From positions 1 to 55,999 of the IMG/VR virus record IMGVR_UViG_3300021963_000155: a DNA stretch of 55,999 nt, one strand, 5' to 3'. Origin of the DNA: a virus. A program made the translations under genes and the position numbers. Below, in pieces: positions 43,183 to 49,584 of this stretch (position 1 is its first letter; every line of letters begins with the position of its first letter). The notes below the pieces were generated by a model. The model worked only from the letters and a program-made list of their open reading frames with translations. It was not told the origin of the DNA and made no database searches.

Positions 43183-43324
43183 GAGGAACCTCCAATGGAA
43201 TAACAAACCAGCCTTCGCCACCTTCACGCTCAGATCCATAGTCAATGGCTTCATCGTAGTCATCGAACGGGCCATAAAAATTATGACCATCGAAAGCATT
43301 GCCAAATGCTAATGCATACTTCAT
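43175..43324 (-). CDS. hypothetical protein, 49 aa
   Basis: Begins MKYALAFGNAFDGHNFYGPF; overlaps the next gene by 8 bases and the previous by 4. Unknown function. Confidence 0.5.
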   Translation of the reverse strand: MKYALAFGNAFDGHNFYGPFDDYDEAIDYGSEREGGEGWFVIPLEVPHA

Positions 43325-43563
43325 GCTGTAACCTCCCCAGGAGCAGGCCAAGTATCTACAATGTATACAAGAAGTCTGATTAGTTGCTCATCAAGCGCCT
43401 CCTCTAGCGGTGTTTCGCTGGTAGGAGAAAAGAAGCCGTAGCCAGTCTGAGCGGCAGACTCCTCATCATAGACGTTACCGTCAGGAAAGAAGGCGGCGGT
43501 ATCAAACTCTACCCCCCACCTCTTTAGGTCTGTGTCATAGGATACAACATAGTGAAACTGCAT
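43321..43563 (-). CDS. hypothetical protein, 80 aa
   Basis: Start at 43563 (TAATG overlap). MQFHYVVSYDTDLKRWGVEFD, then an acidic helix. Unknown function. Confidence 0.5.
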   Translation of the reverse strand: MQFHYVVSYDTDLKRWGVEFDTAAFFPDGNVYDEESAAQTGYGFFSPTSETPLEEALDEQLIRLLVYIVDTWPAPGEVTA

Positions 43564-43691
43564 TACTTCCACTTCCAATCTACTGAGTAGGGGAAACCAT
43601 AGTCCTCATCATAGTCAAAACGCTCGCCCATTACAAGCAAAGCGTCTGCTTCTTCTTCACAGTCAATCTCTACAATGAATGTATGTTTCAT
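43563..43691 (-). CDS. tiny acidic protein, 42 aa
   Basis: MKHTFIVEIDCEEEADALLV followed by DYDEDYGFPYSVDWKWK. Coupled at both ends by TAATG overlaps. Resembles the neighbouring small strand-helix proteins. Confidence 0.5.
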   Translation of the reverse strand: MKHTFIVEIDCEEEADALLVMGERFDYDEDYGFPYSVDWKWK

Positions 43692-43825
43692 TAGACAACC
43701 GTAGGTGGGGAATAGTCATGGGCTACATCCCAAAGTATGCTATACACATCCATCACGGCACCCTCTTCACTATCATTCTCTACCATGAATGTAACGTTCT
43801 CAACCTCTACGGTAAAAGTTGCCAT
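43691..43825 (-). CDS. tiny acidic protein, 44 aa
   Basis: Start at 43825; a second ATG at 43828 is in frame. MATFTVEVENVTFMVENDSE shows the same N-terminal strand pattern as the gene at 44562, suggesting a paralogue family. Confidence 0.5.
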   Translation of the reverse strand: MATFTVEVENVTFMVENDSEEGAVMDVYSILWDVAHDYSPPTVV

Positions 43826-44031
43826 CATGCCTCCACAAAGTTGTAGTAGTAACGAGTATAGCCAAGCGGGTTGGAAGAATCCTCGGGACGGAGGATAGGA
43901 TGATCTCCAAAATCCAATGTCCCCTTCACACCATCAGACATGCGCTTGACTACACACATGCCATAAGCAAATCCTAGAACCTCATACTGCTCTAGCATCT
44001 GATCCTTGGTAAGCATATTACTGGCTAGCAT
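43825..44031 (-). CDS. hypothetical protein, 68 aa
   Basis: TAATG overlap with the upstream gene. Mixed alpha/beta (GFAYGMCVVKRMSDGVKGTLDF). Unknown function. Confidence 0.5.
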   Translation of the reverse strand: MLASNMLTKDQMLEQYEVLGFAYGMCVVKRMSDGVKGTLDFGDHPILRPEDSSNPLGYTRYYYNFVEA

Positions 44032-44351
44032 TAGTCGTCAGCCTCCTCAAATGTCATGAGATACAAACTCTGCTCTCTTACCACCCACACCAAGCCCTCG
44101 CGGGTATTGGTGTTGAGATATTCTAGCGCATCCTCATAGGTCCAGTCAAGGGCGTCAAGAATCTCTGCCGCCTCCTCCTGAGCATCATCGGGATTAGGAG
44201 TACGCATCCACTCTACATCTTTGACAAACTGATCCCATTCCATCTCAAACCCGTAGTCATGGGCCATCTCAATAACGAGGGCGGTAAAGTCAAATGATGA
44301 CATATGACTACCGTCAATGTAGCAACCAGTCTCAACATCAGTCAGATTCAT
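44031..44351 (-). CDS. hypothetical acidic protein, 106 aa
   Basis: Start at ATG 44351 (GTG 44357 possible). Acidic and helical (EEAAEILDALDWTYEDALEYL). Unknown function. Confidence 0.5.
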   Translation of the reverse strand: MNLTDVETGCYIDGSHMSSFDFTALVIEMAHDYGFEMEWDQFVKDVEWMRTPNPDDAQEEAAEILDALDWTYEDALEYLNTNTREGLVWVVREQSLYLMTFEEADD

Positions 44352-44562
44352 CAGCACTCACATTCTCAACGGTGGGGACAATAGAAAGATTACCCATAAT
44401 CTCGTTATACAACTCAGGATCACGACCAGTAGAAAGATCGTCAGCCAACTGCTCCAACTCCTCGCGGGTCATATCATCCCAAGTCTCATACTCATACTCA
44501 AAGTCCATAAAGTGACCAGTTCCCTCGTAGATAAGTTCTACTGAGAATGTGATGGTTGCCAT
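44338..44562 (-). CDS. hypothetical acidic protein, 74 aa
   Basis: Start 44562 with GGAG upstream. MATITFSVELIYEGTGHFMD then TWDDMTREELEQLADDL. Shares its first strand with the 43825 gene. Unknown function. Confidence 0.5.
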   Translation of the reverse strand: MATITFSVELIYEGTGHFMDFEYEYETWDDMTREELEQLADDLSTGRDPELYNEIMGNLSIVPTVENVSADESD

Positions 44563-44563
44563 A

Positions 44564-44734
44564 CTAACTCCAGTCGTCAAGGCGGAAGTCGCCAGATGTA
44601 ATAGAATTATCCAACAGAGTAAACAGATACACAAAATGGTCCATAGCATACATGGGGTCTTGGGCAAGATGCCCCCATTCATCCCATCTAAATGCTAGAT
44701 CCCGTAGTTCCTCTAGTGCTTTACTTGGTTCCAT
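44564..44734 (-). CDS. hypothetical protein, 56 aa
   Basis: First gene of its operon; AGGAGG upstream. LEELRDLAFRWDEWGHLAQDP. Preceded by the TGTCAGAC promoter at 44758-44779. Confidence 0.55.
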   Translation of the reverse strand: MEPSKALEELRDLAFRWDEWGHLAQDPMYAMDHFVYLFTLLDNSITSGDFRLDDWS

Positions 44735-44757
44735 TACCCCTCCTATCGAATACATAA

Positions 44758-44779
44758 AGCGTAGCAGAGGGGTCTGACA
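44758..44779 (-). promoter_or_regulatory. TGTCAGAC promoter 1 (-10 TACGCT)
   Basis: TGTCAGAC (44779-44772), 8 bases, then TACGCT with TGC before it. Start site about 44751; leader with AGGAGG to ATG 44734. Confidence 0.65.
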
Positions 44780-44793
44780 TATTCCAGCGAAAA

Positions 44794-44858
44794 TTCCTGT
44801 GACTTTCGTAAGAAGATCGTAAATATGATTTGACAAATAGGGTAGTTTGGGGCCGGGC
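44794..44858. promoter_or_regulatory. composite intergenic module (TTCCTGTGA, TCGTAA x2, GC core)
   Basis: TTCCTGTGA 44794-44802, TCGTAA 44806-44811 and 44817-44822, GGGGCCGGGC 44849-44858. The same elements recur beside other minus-strand promoters. Confidence 0.5.
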
Positions 44859-44865
44859 ATTGGGA

Positions 44866-44969
44866 GGGCGGAGGAGAGGAGACCGTCAACTCTCCTCCGC
44901 CCAGATGGACCCTAGGGGGCGCGCGGCATGGTGGGGTTGGTGGCGGGTGCCGCACATTCCCCCTAGGGT
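44866..44969 (-). repeat. two GC-rich inverted repeats next to tRNA-Glu
   Basis: GGGCGGAGGAGAG (44866-44878) pairs with its complement at 44890-44902 (13 bp). ACCCTAGGGGG (44909-44919) pairs with 44959-44969 (11 bp), enclosing GCGGCA/TGCCGC (44923-44928/44948-44953) and a G-rich loop. Downstream of tRNA-Glu on the transcribed strand; no T-run. Confidence 0.6.
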
Positions 44970-45044
44970 GGTACTCCCAACGGGATTCGAACCCGTGCTA
45001 CCGCCTTGAAAGGGCGGCGTCCTTGGCCTCTAGACGATGGGAGC
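44969..45044 (-). tRNA. tRNA-Glu (UUC)
   Basis: Acceptor GCTCCCA / TGGGAGT (one G-U), anticodon loop CTTTCAA (TTC), T-arm CGGG-TTCGAAT-CCCG type, discriminator A followed by an encoded or chance CCA. Reads GAA, abundant in phage genes. Confidence 0.9.
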
Positions 45045-45051
45045 GGCCTTA

Positions 45052-45495
45052 CTAACTCTCAGACCAGTCGATCTCCATATGATCCTCTGAGAAATCAGAC
45101 TCTAGATCGCTGTAGTAGGACACATCAAGACTAGCATTCAGAGAATCCTCAAGGCTATCCATATCGAAATTGAGAGGAGCAGAGACAGTACCAGAGAATG
45201 TGACGGTAATTGTCACATCGTAGTCCTTGGTGATATTAAGAGAGAAGATATCAACAAGGCTCTGCGTCACATTCTCATCAATGTGGTCAAAGTTTTCCTG
45301 GAGGTACATCTCAAGACCGTCAATCTGGGCTTGACGATTGTTCGTCTGGCCCTTCCAGTAGTCACGGTCGGCAGTAATATTCTCCAACTCTGAATTCAGA
45401 CGGTTGATCTCAGTCTCAAGATCACGATACCTCTGCTCCAACTCCTGCATAGTTGGCGGGTAAGGATGAATGTTAGTCATACTAGGGTCAATCAT
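45052..45495 (-). CDS. coiled-coil protein, 147 aa
   Basis: ATG 45495 with GGAGGT upstream. Residues 15-65 form a strong coiled coil (ELEQRYRDLETEINRLNSEL); the C-terminal part is beta and very acidic. Unknown; an oligomeric anti-host or regulatory protein is possible. Confidence 0.6.
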   Translation of the reverse strand: MIDPSMTNIHPYPPTMQELEQRYRDLETEINRLNSELENITADRDYWKGQTNNRQAQIDGLEMYLQENFDHIDENVTQSLVDIFSLNITKDYDVTITVTFSGTVSAPLNFDMDSLEDSLNASLDVSYYSDLESDFSEDHMEIDWSES

Positions 45496-45496
45496 G

Positions 45497-45886
45497 TCAT
45501 ACCTCCATCAAAGTCTTAGCGTACTTGTTGATGAACTCGTTCAGCGAGAACGTGACAATCATATCAGTCAGAACTCCCGACTTCCAATCATAGTTGTAGA
45601 GAGTTACGGTCTGAAATGCAAAGTCATAGACAGGAACCTTATGCTCGTTGTCTGCAAGGTAGTTCACAGTAACACCCCAGCCAAGATCGCCAGACCAAGA
45701 CTCGCCAACCAACTGCGAGATGATGATGCGATTAGCATAAGCCTGATCGTCAATACGACCAACATTCTGAGTGTGGTCAAGAGCATTAGCAAACCTAGCA
45801 AGCATACCCTCGCCTGCCCAATGTCCGTAGACGTAGATGATGTTGCCGTCTACCTGACGCAATCCAAAGTTAGCGCGGTCTCCCAT
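45497..45886 (-). CDS. conserved MGDRANF-type phage protein
   Basis: 129 residues from ATG 45886, chosen because the predicted start of transcription is about 45909 and homologues begin MGDRANF. GNIIYVYGHWAGEGMLARFANAL and DNEHKVPVYDF are conserved features of a phage family of unknown function. Confidence 0.65.
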   Translation of the reverse strand: MGDRANFGLRQVDGNIIYVYGHWAGEGMLARFANALDHTQNVGRIDDQAYANRIIISQLVGESWSGDLGWGVTVNYLADNEHKVPVYDFAFQTVTLYNYDWKSGVLTDMIVTFSLNEFINKYAKTLMEV

Positions 45887-45915
45887 AACGGTCTCTTTCT
45901 GTAGTAGGTAGTAGA

Positions 45916-45937
45916 ACTCTATCATGTGGGTCTGACA
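45916..45937 (-). promoter_or_regulatory. TGTCAGAC promoter 2 (TTGACT, -10 TAGAGT)
   Basis: TGTCAGAC (45937-45930), 8 bases ending TGA, then TAGAGT (45921-45916). TTGACT lies 18 bases before the -10, just upstream of the octamer. Confidence 0.7.
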
Positions 45938-45954
45938 GTAGTCAAGACTTTATG

Positions 45955-46035
45955 TGCCCAAGGTGGGACTTGAACCCACACTCCAATGGAACACGATTTT
46001 GAGTCGTGCGTGTCTGCCAATTCCACCACTCGGGC
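45955..46035 (-). tRNA. tRNA-Leu (CAA)
   Basis: Acceptor GCCCGAG / CTTGGGC, anticodon stem CACGA/TCGTG with loop CTCAAAA (CAA), long variable arm, T-arm GTGGG-TTCAAGT-CCCAC, discriminator A. Reads TTG. Confidence 0.9.
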
Positions 46036-46079
46036 TAGATGGACAGTTTTAGCGAACATGTCCAGGTTCGCCCAACTGG

Positions 46080-46235
46080 TCAGCGACCAGCAGGGACGCC
46101 CTTGCGGAGTGTCTCAAGTGCGGGGGTTGAATCAACGAACTTGCCATCAACACGGGTAACAATACGAGTCTGAACCCCGTAGCGAGTGTTCCAAGTCTCA
46201 AGATATGAGAACTTGTTTGCCTTCTTCTTAGCCAT
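46080..46235 (-). CDS. hypothetical basic protein, 51 aa
   Basis: AAGGAGAAACAA precedes ATG 46235. MAKKKANKFSYLETWNTRYG; basic, one beta hairpin likely. Unknown function. Confidence 0.55.
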   Translation of the reverse strand: MAKKKANKFSYLETWNTRYGVQTRIVTRVDGKFVDSTPALETLRKGVPAGR

Positions 46236-46245
46236 TTGTTTCTCC

Positions 46246-46455
46246 TTATTCTAGAATGAGTAGGTCGATCATGTCATCTTCGGGGAGGTGGTAGATATCT
46301 TCCTCTCCGTCAAGGTCTTTATAGTGAATATCATACCCTCCTTCCACCGAATCTACAAAGGAAACGACTATCTCATTTCCGTCGGCGGTGCGGAGAATAT
46401 CATTTGGTTCTATAGAGAACCCATATAACTTATCAGCAACTAGGTATTCACCCAT
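46246..46455 (-). CDS. hypothetical protein, 69 aa
   Basis: Beta-rich, SH3-like pattern (DILRTADGNEIVVSFVDSVEGG), acidic. Transcribed from the TTGACG promoter at 46486-46514. Unknown function. Confidence 0.55.
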   Translation of the reverse strand: MGEYLVADKLYGFSIEPNDILRTADGNEIVVSFVDSVEGGYDIHYKDLDGEEDIYHLPEDDMIDLLILE

Positions 46456-46485
46456 CTATTTCCTCCCCTCTTCAGTTATGACTCT

Positions 46486-46514
46486 AAAGTACACGATATT
46501 GCCGTGATCGTCAA
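46486..46514 (-). promoter_or_regulatory. promoter, TTGACG-17-TACTTT
   Basis: TTGACG (46514-46509), 17 bases, TACTTT (46491-46486), 31 bases before ATG 46455. It lacks the TGTCAGAC octamer but has a good -35 instead. Confidence 0.6.
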
Positions 46515-46531
46515 GGGGAGAGTCTTAAAAG

Positions 46532-46608
46532 TTCCTGTGAAATATCCTGTGATTTCTTAATCGTAATCGTAAATATATGGACATATGTATGCAAAGCGGC
46601 CCGGCCCC
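46532..46608. promoter_or_regulatory. composite intergenic module
   Basis: TTCCTGTGA 46532-46540 and a second CCTGTGA 46547-46553, TCGTAA 46561-46566 and 46567-46572, GC core GCGGCCCGGCCCC 46596-46608. Confidence 0.5.
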
Positions 46609-46627
46609 AAATTCCAGATTTGTCAAG

Positions 46628-46700
46628 CGCACCTGATGGGATTCGAACCCACGATCTCCACCGTGACAGGGTGGCGAGATAACCGCTACTCTACAAGTGC
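46628..46700 (-). tRNA. tRNA-Asp (GUC)
   Basis: Acceptor GCACTTG / CAGGTGC, anticodon stem CCACC/GGTGG with loop CTGTCAC (GTC), T-arm GTGGG-TTCGAAT-CCCAT, discriminator G, no CCA. Confidence 0.9.
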
Positions 46701-46704
46701 CAAG

Positions 46705-46772
46705 CACCACCCCAAAGAATCGAACTCTGCACGACAAGGGTTGGAATCTCGTCTGCGCCCAGCGCGGGTGGC
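46705..46772 (-). tRNA. atypical tRNA-Trp-like sequence (CCA) with short D-arm
   Basis: Acceptor GCCACCC / GGGTGGT, T-arm CAGAG-TTCGATT-CTTTG, anticodon loop TTCCAAC (CCA) on a stem with an A-C mismatch. Only 14 bases lie between acceptor and anticodon stem, too few for a normal D-arm. It may be degenerate or a novel form. 68 nt. Confidence 0.45.
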
Positions 46773-46776
46773 GTGC

Positions 46777-46797
46777 AGGCAGTTTTACATCATGCCC
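46777..46797 (-). repeat. short hairpin between gene end and tRNA-like sequence
   Basis: Minus strand GGGCA/TGCCT stem with an 11-base loop, near-identical in place and sequence to the element at 41855-41875. Confidence 0.4.
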
Positions 46798-46808
46798 AGG
46801 ATGTTTGA

Positions 46809-47804
46809 TTATGCGAAAGCGATCTCCTTGACCGCCTTCAGGATGCGACCCTTCTCCGCATTGGTGACAGGATCGAAACCGCTAGCGGCTGCTGCAACAT
46901 TCTCAGCACCCCGCTCACCACGGCCCTTGCGGAACCAGTCCAGACGCTCCGTGAGAGCATTGAACGCACCCCACGCGGTGCCTGCGATCATGTTAGTGGT
47001 ATCGGAAGAGTAAATCTCCTCCAGCAGATCGACCTTAGTCTCCCACTTCTTGACCGCGCCCTTAGCATCCTTATCAGGACGCGGGTAGACAGCCTCAAGA
47101 ATGGCATCGAACTTAGCCTTGGTGATCTCCTTGGCGATAAGAGCCTGAGCCTCCTTATCGAAGGTGTCAAGGTACTGATTGGCGAGAGAAAGAGCCTCGC
47201 GTGCAGCCATGACCTTACCGCCTACGGTCTGCGTGTGACGAATCTTGAAGGACTGCTTCACGCCCTGAAGAGCCATGTTCAGAGTGTTCTGGCACACAAC
47301 GCGGACGGGAGTGATAGAAGCCTGCACAGCGGTAGAACCGTCATGCGAGGTGTGGACGAGAAGGTAGGACTTCACAACATCCGAAACGCCGTTGGGATCA
47401 AGGACAGTCTCACGCTCAAGCGCAAGCGAACCGAACACAACGCGACCCTGACGAATAGAGCCAGCAGTCTCCCAGCGACCACCGTCAAGCAGCGCATCAC
47501 CAAAGTCGAAAAGATCCTCGTTCTGAAGAACGTGGTAACGCTCGCCAACGGTAGCGAGAACGTCAGTTCCCTGGTCAAAGGGGTTGTCACGCAGCACCAT
47601 GTAGGAGGGCGTGATCACATTGTAGTCGGAAGGGTAAGGAACGGCCTCAAGGCGAACGTCCCAGTTGGAAAGGTAAGCCGCATCCAGCATCTCGCGGGTG
47701 GACTTCTCCTCAAAGAACACGGTGCCAAGACCATGCCAAGCGGGTTCGCGGAAGGAAGCAAAAGCCTGCTCGCCGTTAGCGCCAACCTCTACTGCGTGTG
47801 CCAT
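46809..47804 (-). CDS. DUF932 (phage/plasmid-like) protein
   Basis: 331 residues. FREPAWHGLGTVF, DVLATVGERYHVLQNEDLFDFGDALLDGG, LLVHTSHDGSTAVQASITPVRVVCQNTLN and the end KGRILKAVKEIAFA define the DUF932/TIGR03299 family found in phages and plasmids. Distinctly GC-rich codons compared with the left arm. Own TGTCAGAC promoter and GGAG site. Molecular role unknown; probably abundant early protein. Confidence 0.85.
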   Translation of the reverse strand: MAHAVEVGANGEQAFASFREPAWHGLGTVFFEEKSTREMLDAAYLSNWDVRLEAVPYPSDYNVITPSYMVLRDNPFDQGTDVLATVGERYHVLQNEDLFDFGDALLDGGRWETAGSIRQGRVVFGSLALERETVLDPNGVSDVVKSYLLVHTSHDGSTAVQASITPVRVVCQNTLNMALQGVKQSFKIRHTQTVGGKVMAAREALSLANQYLDTFDKEAQALIAKEITKAKFDAILEAVYPRPDKDAKGAVKKWETKVDLLEEIYSSDTTNMIAGTAWGAFNALTERLDWFRKGRGERGAENVAAAASGFDPVTNAEKGRILKAVKEIAFA

Positions 47805-47838
47805 ATGTATCTCCTTAGTTGATTGAACTTATAGAAGA

Positions 47839-47860
47839 ACTATACACTCTAGGTCTGACA
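47839..47860 (-). promoter_or_regulatory. TGTCAGAC promoter 3 (TTGAGA-17-TATAGT)
   Basis: TGTCAGAC (47860-47853), 8 bases, TATAGT (47844-47839); TTGAGA at the -35 with 17-base spacing. Leader of about 28 bases to ATG 47804. Confidence 0.7.
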
Positions 47861-47908
47861 GTCTCAAGCATTTCTATTAGATTATTTAGATAACATTTCA
47901 GTGACAAT

Positions 47909-47972
47909 TTCCAGTGACTTCTTAAATGTCGTCGTAAATACTTGACAAGATTAGGATTTGCGGGCCGGGCCC
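47909..47972. promoter_or_regulatory. composite intergenic module
   Basis: TTCCAGTGA 47909-47917, TCGTAA 47932-47937, TTGACA 47942-47947 on the plus strand, GC core CGGGCCGGGCCC 47961-47972. Confidence 0.5.
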
Positions 47973-47973
47973 T

Positions 47974-48051
47974 TTAGGGCCTTTTGTCAAGTAGGCCAAT
48001 AAGGATTCCGATGCCTAGAAATAGCGCAAGAGTTACAAGAATAATCTCCAT
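47974..48051 (-). CDS. tiny membrane peptide, 25 aa
   Basis: MEIILVTLALFLGIGILIGLLDKRP: one transmembrane helix with a basic end. Such single-pass peptides often serve as host-membrane effectors. Its stop abuts the GC core. Confidence 0.4.
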   Translation of the reverse strand: MEIILVTLALFLGIGILIGLLDKRP

Positions 48052-48053
48052 TT

Positions 48054-48110
48054 CACACCCCCACAAAATCGCGCAGCATCTCCCGAAAGTTCTCTAGCGT
48101 GATATCGTTC
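48054..48110 (-). CDS. possible micro-ORF, 18 aa
   Basis: ATG 48110 overlaps the upstream gene stop and the frame (MNDITLENFREMLRDFVGV) ends just before the membrane peptide. Size makes it uncertain. Confidence 0.25.
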
Positions 48111-48270
48111 ATGAGTATTCCTCCGCAATAGTTACCGCGACAATGAACCTATCATCATCGGTTGCACTTTCTACCCTGTCCCAATCTTTATCGGTCCACC
48201 CGCTAGTGTCAATGACAACTAGGCCGTGTGCGCTTCCGTAGTTTCCATCCATTGCAAAATAAGTTGACAT
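48109..48270 (-). CDS. hypothetical protein, 53 aa
   Basis: Start 48270 (TAATG overlap, GAGG upstream). FAMDGNYGSAHGLVVIDTSG, acidic. Unknown function. Confidence 0.5.
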   Translation of the reverse strand: MSTYFAMDGNYGSAHGLVVIDTSGWTDKDWDRVESATDDDRFIVAVTIAEEYS

Positions 48271-48383
48271 TATTCCTCTTCTAAGTCTATTAGATTCTCT
48301 CCGCATGTATCGCAATAAAACTCTAGTTCGCTACACCCATCACACCAGAATGGGATTAGGTTATGGGCAGTCGCAAGGCTCAT
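48270..48383 (-). CDS. tiny zinc-ribbon protein, 37 aa
   Basis: WCDGC and YCDTC pairs form a compact zinc ribbon; acidic tail DLEEE. Overlaps genes at both ends. Confidence 0.5.
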   Translation of the reverse strand: MSLATAHNLIPFWCDGCSELEFYCDTCGENLIDLEEE

Positions 48384-48465
48384 CGCACTCCTCGCAGTCG
48401 CAATGCCCTTCAGAACAGCAAAGCACACAATAGCATTGTGCATCATAGTCTAGATCGATGGTCAC
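48361..48465 (-). CDS. very cysteine-rich peptide, 34 aa
   Basis: GTG start overlapping the upstream stop as GTGA. Nine cysteines in 34 residues (QCYCVLCC, HCDCEECDEPCDC). Could be a metallothionein-like metal binder. Low complexity, so the call rests on coupling. Confidence 0.45.
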   Translation of the reverse strand: MTIDLDYDAQCYCVLCCSEGHCDCEECDEPCDCP

Positions 48466-49019
48466 GCTGCACCCCCTCGCACAATAATCCAGATAAGTGC
48501 CTGCGCGGTGCGCGGTGTGATTCCGAATTGCTGCGCCACAGCCACGACAGCCTCAGACAGTAGCGCGTATTGAGTCTTATTAGGAGAGTCAATCTCCATG
48601 CCTGCCGCACGCATCATCCAAACGTCAATGACAACCGCGTTAGTGTCGCCTGCGATAGCGCGAGCGAATGCGTTAGTCTTCTGACCCTTGAGCGCATCAA
48701 AGCCTGCCGCGACTGAGGCGTCAGCCATGCGGAGATTATTGCCAAGGCCAGCGGGACGCGAGCCAAGCGAGTACGCGATAGCCTTAGCGACGTTAGTGGA
48801 CCAACGCTCACGCGGCGAGAATGCTGCAACGATAGACGCGCCAACCTCAAGTGAGGTGCCAAGGTTGCGAGCAACCTCAGAGGCAACGGCAGCGGCGTCA
48901 TGGTACCAGACGCTAGCAGCCTCAGTCTGCGAAAGGGTGGCGGTCATGATAAGGCTCTCAAAACGAGCGGCGTAGGTAGCGAATGCGAGTGTGCCCTCAG
49001 GGGCGGTAACTGTAATCAT
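48462..49019 (-). CDS. DUF7178-like protein, 185 aa
   Basis: WYHDAAAVASEVARNLGTSLEVGASIVAAFSPRERWSTNVAKA and AGDTNAVVIDVWMMRAAG mark a phage family of helical proteins; the S-P-R-x-x-W segment recalls helix-hairpin-helix DNA glycosylase-like folds, but catalytic function is unproven. Ala-rich and GC-rich. Leaderless start under promoter 4. Confidence 0.6.
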   Translation of the reverse strand: MITVTAPEGTLAFATYAARFESLIMTATLSQTEAASVWYHDAAAVASEVARNLGTSLEVGASIVAAFSPRERWSTNVAKAIAYSLGSRPAGLGNNLRMADASVAAGFDALKGQKTNAFARAIAGDTNAVVIDVWMMRAAGMEIDSPNKTQYALLSEAVVAVAQQFGITPRTAQALIWIIVRGGAA

Positions 49020-49025
49020 GGAATG

Positions 49026-49047
49026 ATCCTAGCACTAGGGTCTGACA
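49026..49047 (-). promoter_or_regulatory. TGTCAGAC promoter 4, leaderless (TAGGAT)
   Basis: TGTCAGAC (49047-49040), 8 bases ending TGC, TAGGAT (49031-49026), then exactly six bases to ATG 49019. Confidence 0.7.
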
Positions 49048-49068
49048 ATGAAAGGGGGAATATTGGGA

Positions 49069-49215
49069 TCAGTCGGTAACGAAACGGTTACGATGCTTGT
49101 CCTTGCGCGAATACTTGGCCTTATTCTTATGAGGCTGCGCGGCATTAGAGCGACGACGCTCAACAACGATACGATTATGCTCCGCACTACGGCGGGGGCT
49201 CACACGATTACTCAT
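49069..49215 (-). CDS. small basic protein, 48 aa
   Basis: MSNRVSPRRSAEHNRIVVER, then KNKAKYSRKDKHRNR: strongly basic, probably nucleic-acid binding. Leaderless start under the TTGACA promoter at 49222-49251. Confidence 0.55.
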   Translation of the reverse strand: MSNRVSPRRSAEHNRIVVERRRSNAAQPHKNKAKYSRKDKHRNRFVTD

Positions 49216-49221
49216 AGAGTG

Positions 49222-49251
49222 ATCCTACCATGACCGTGATCCCCGTGTCAA
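49222..49251 (-). promoter_or_regulatory. promoter TTGACA-18-TAGGAT, leaderless
   Basis: TTGACA (49251-49246), 18 bases ending TGG, TAGGAT (49227-49222), six bases to ATG 49215. Same -10 and spacing as promoter 4 but consensus -35 in place of the octamer. Confidence 0.72.
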
Positions 49252-49252
49252 A

Positions 49253-49303
49253 TCGTAAGAGGTCGTAAATCTATGAGTATTCTTGGAAAACGGGCCGGGG
49301 CCG
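49253..49303. promoter_or_regulatory. composite intergenic module
   Basis: TCGTAA 49253-49258 and 49263-49268, GC core CGGGCCGGGGCCG 49291-49303; a CCGTGA lies at 49234-49239. Confidence 0.45.
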
Positions 49304-49319
49304 CTTTCGCGGGGTGGTA

Positions 49320-49448
49320 TTAGATAAAATCCACCAAATCCCCATCCATGATCTCTGATGGATCGATTCCCAAATCTTCTGCGATAGCCTCCCACAGTTC
49401 ATCCTCTGTGAAGTCACCATCGGCGGGAAGGTAATCTAGATAACTCAT
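49320..49448 (-). CDS. tiny acidic protein, 42 aa
   Basis: MSYLDYLPADGDFTEDELWE then a DLGIDPSEIMDGDL end; acidic helical. Overlap-free but close to the gene upstream. Unknown. Confidence 0.45.
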   Translation of the reverse strand: MSYLDYLPADGDFTEDELWEAIAEDLGIDPSEIMDGDLVDFI

Positions 49449-49449
49449 T

Positions 49450-49584
49450 TTAATACTCCTGTTCGTCTACTTGGTCAATGATCTCGTTATACAGGGACGT
49501 TACGATCCATCCCTGCGACATTAGTTCCTGTAGGCACGTTAGCAATTGATCCCAATTGGCACGCGGCATCTCTACCTTTACCAT
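49450..49584 (-). CDS. tiny protein, 44 aa
   Basis: Start 49584 (ATG 49587 possible). RANWDQLLTCLQELMSQGWI looks like one amphipathic helix. Coupled to the WhiB gene by an ATGA overlap. Confidence 0.45.
   Translation of the reverse strand: MVKVEMPRANWDQLLTCLQELMSQGWIVTSLYNEIIDQVDEQEY

Noticed and set aside
44743-44955. Pro/Arg-rich minus-strand frame over the GC-rich repeats
   Set aside because: Low-complexity translation of structured DNA, spanning the promoter and without ribosome site.
46525-49233. Plus-strand frames over the DUF932 and DUF7178-like genes
   Set aside because: They are antisense shadows of GC-rich genes, lacking ribosome sites and recognisable domains.
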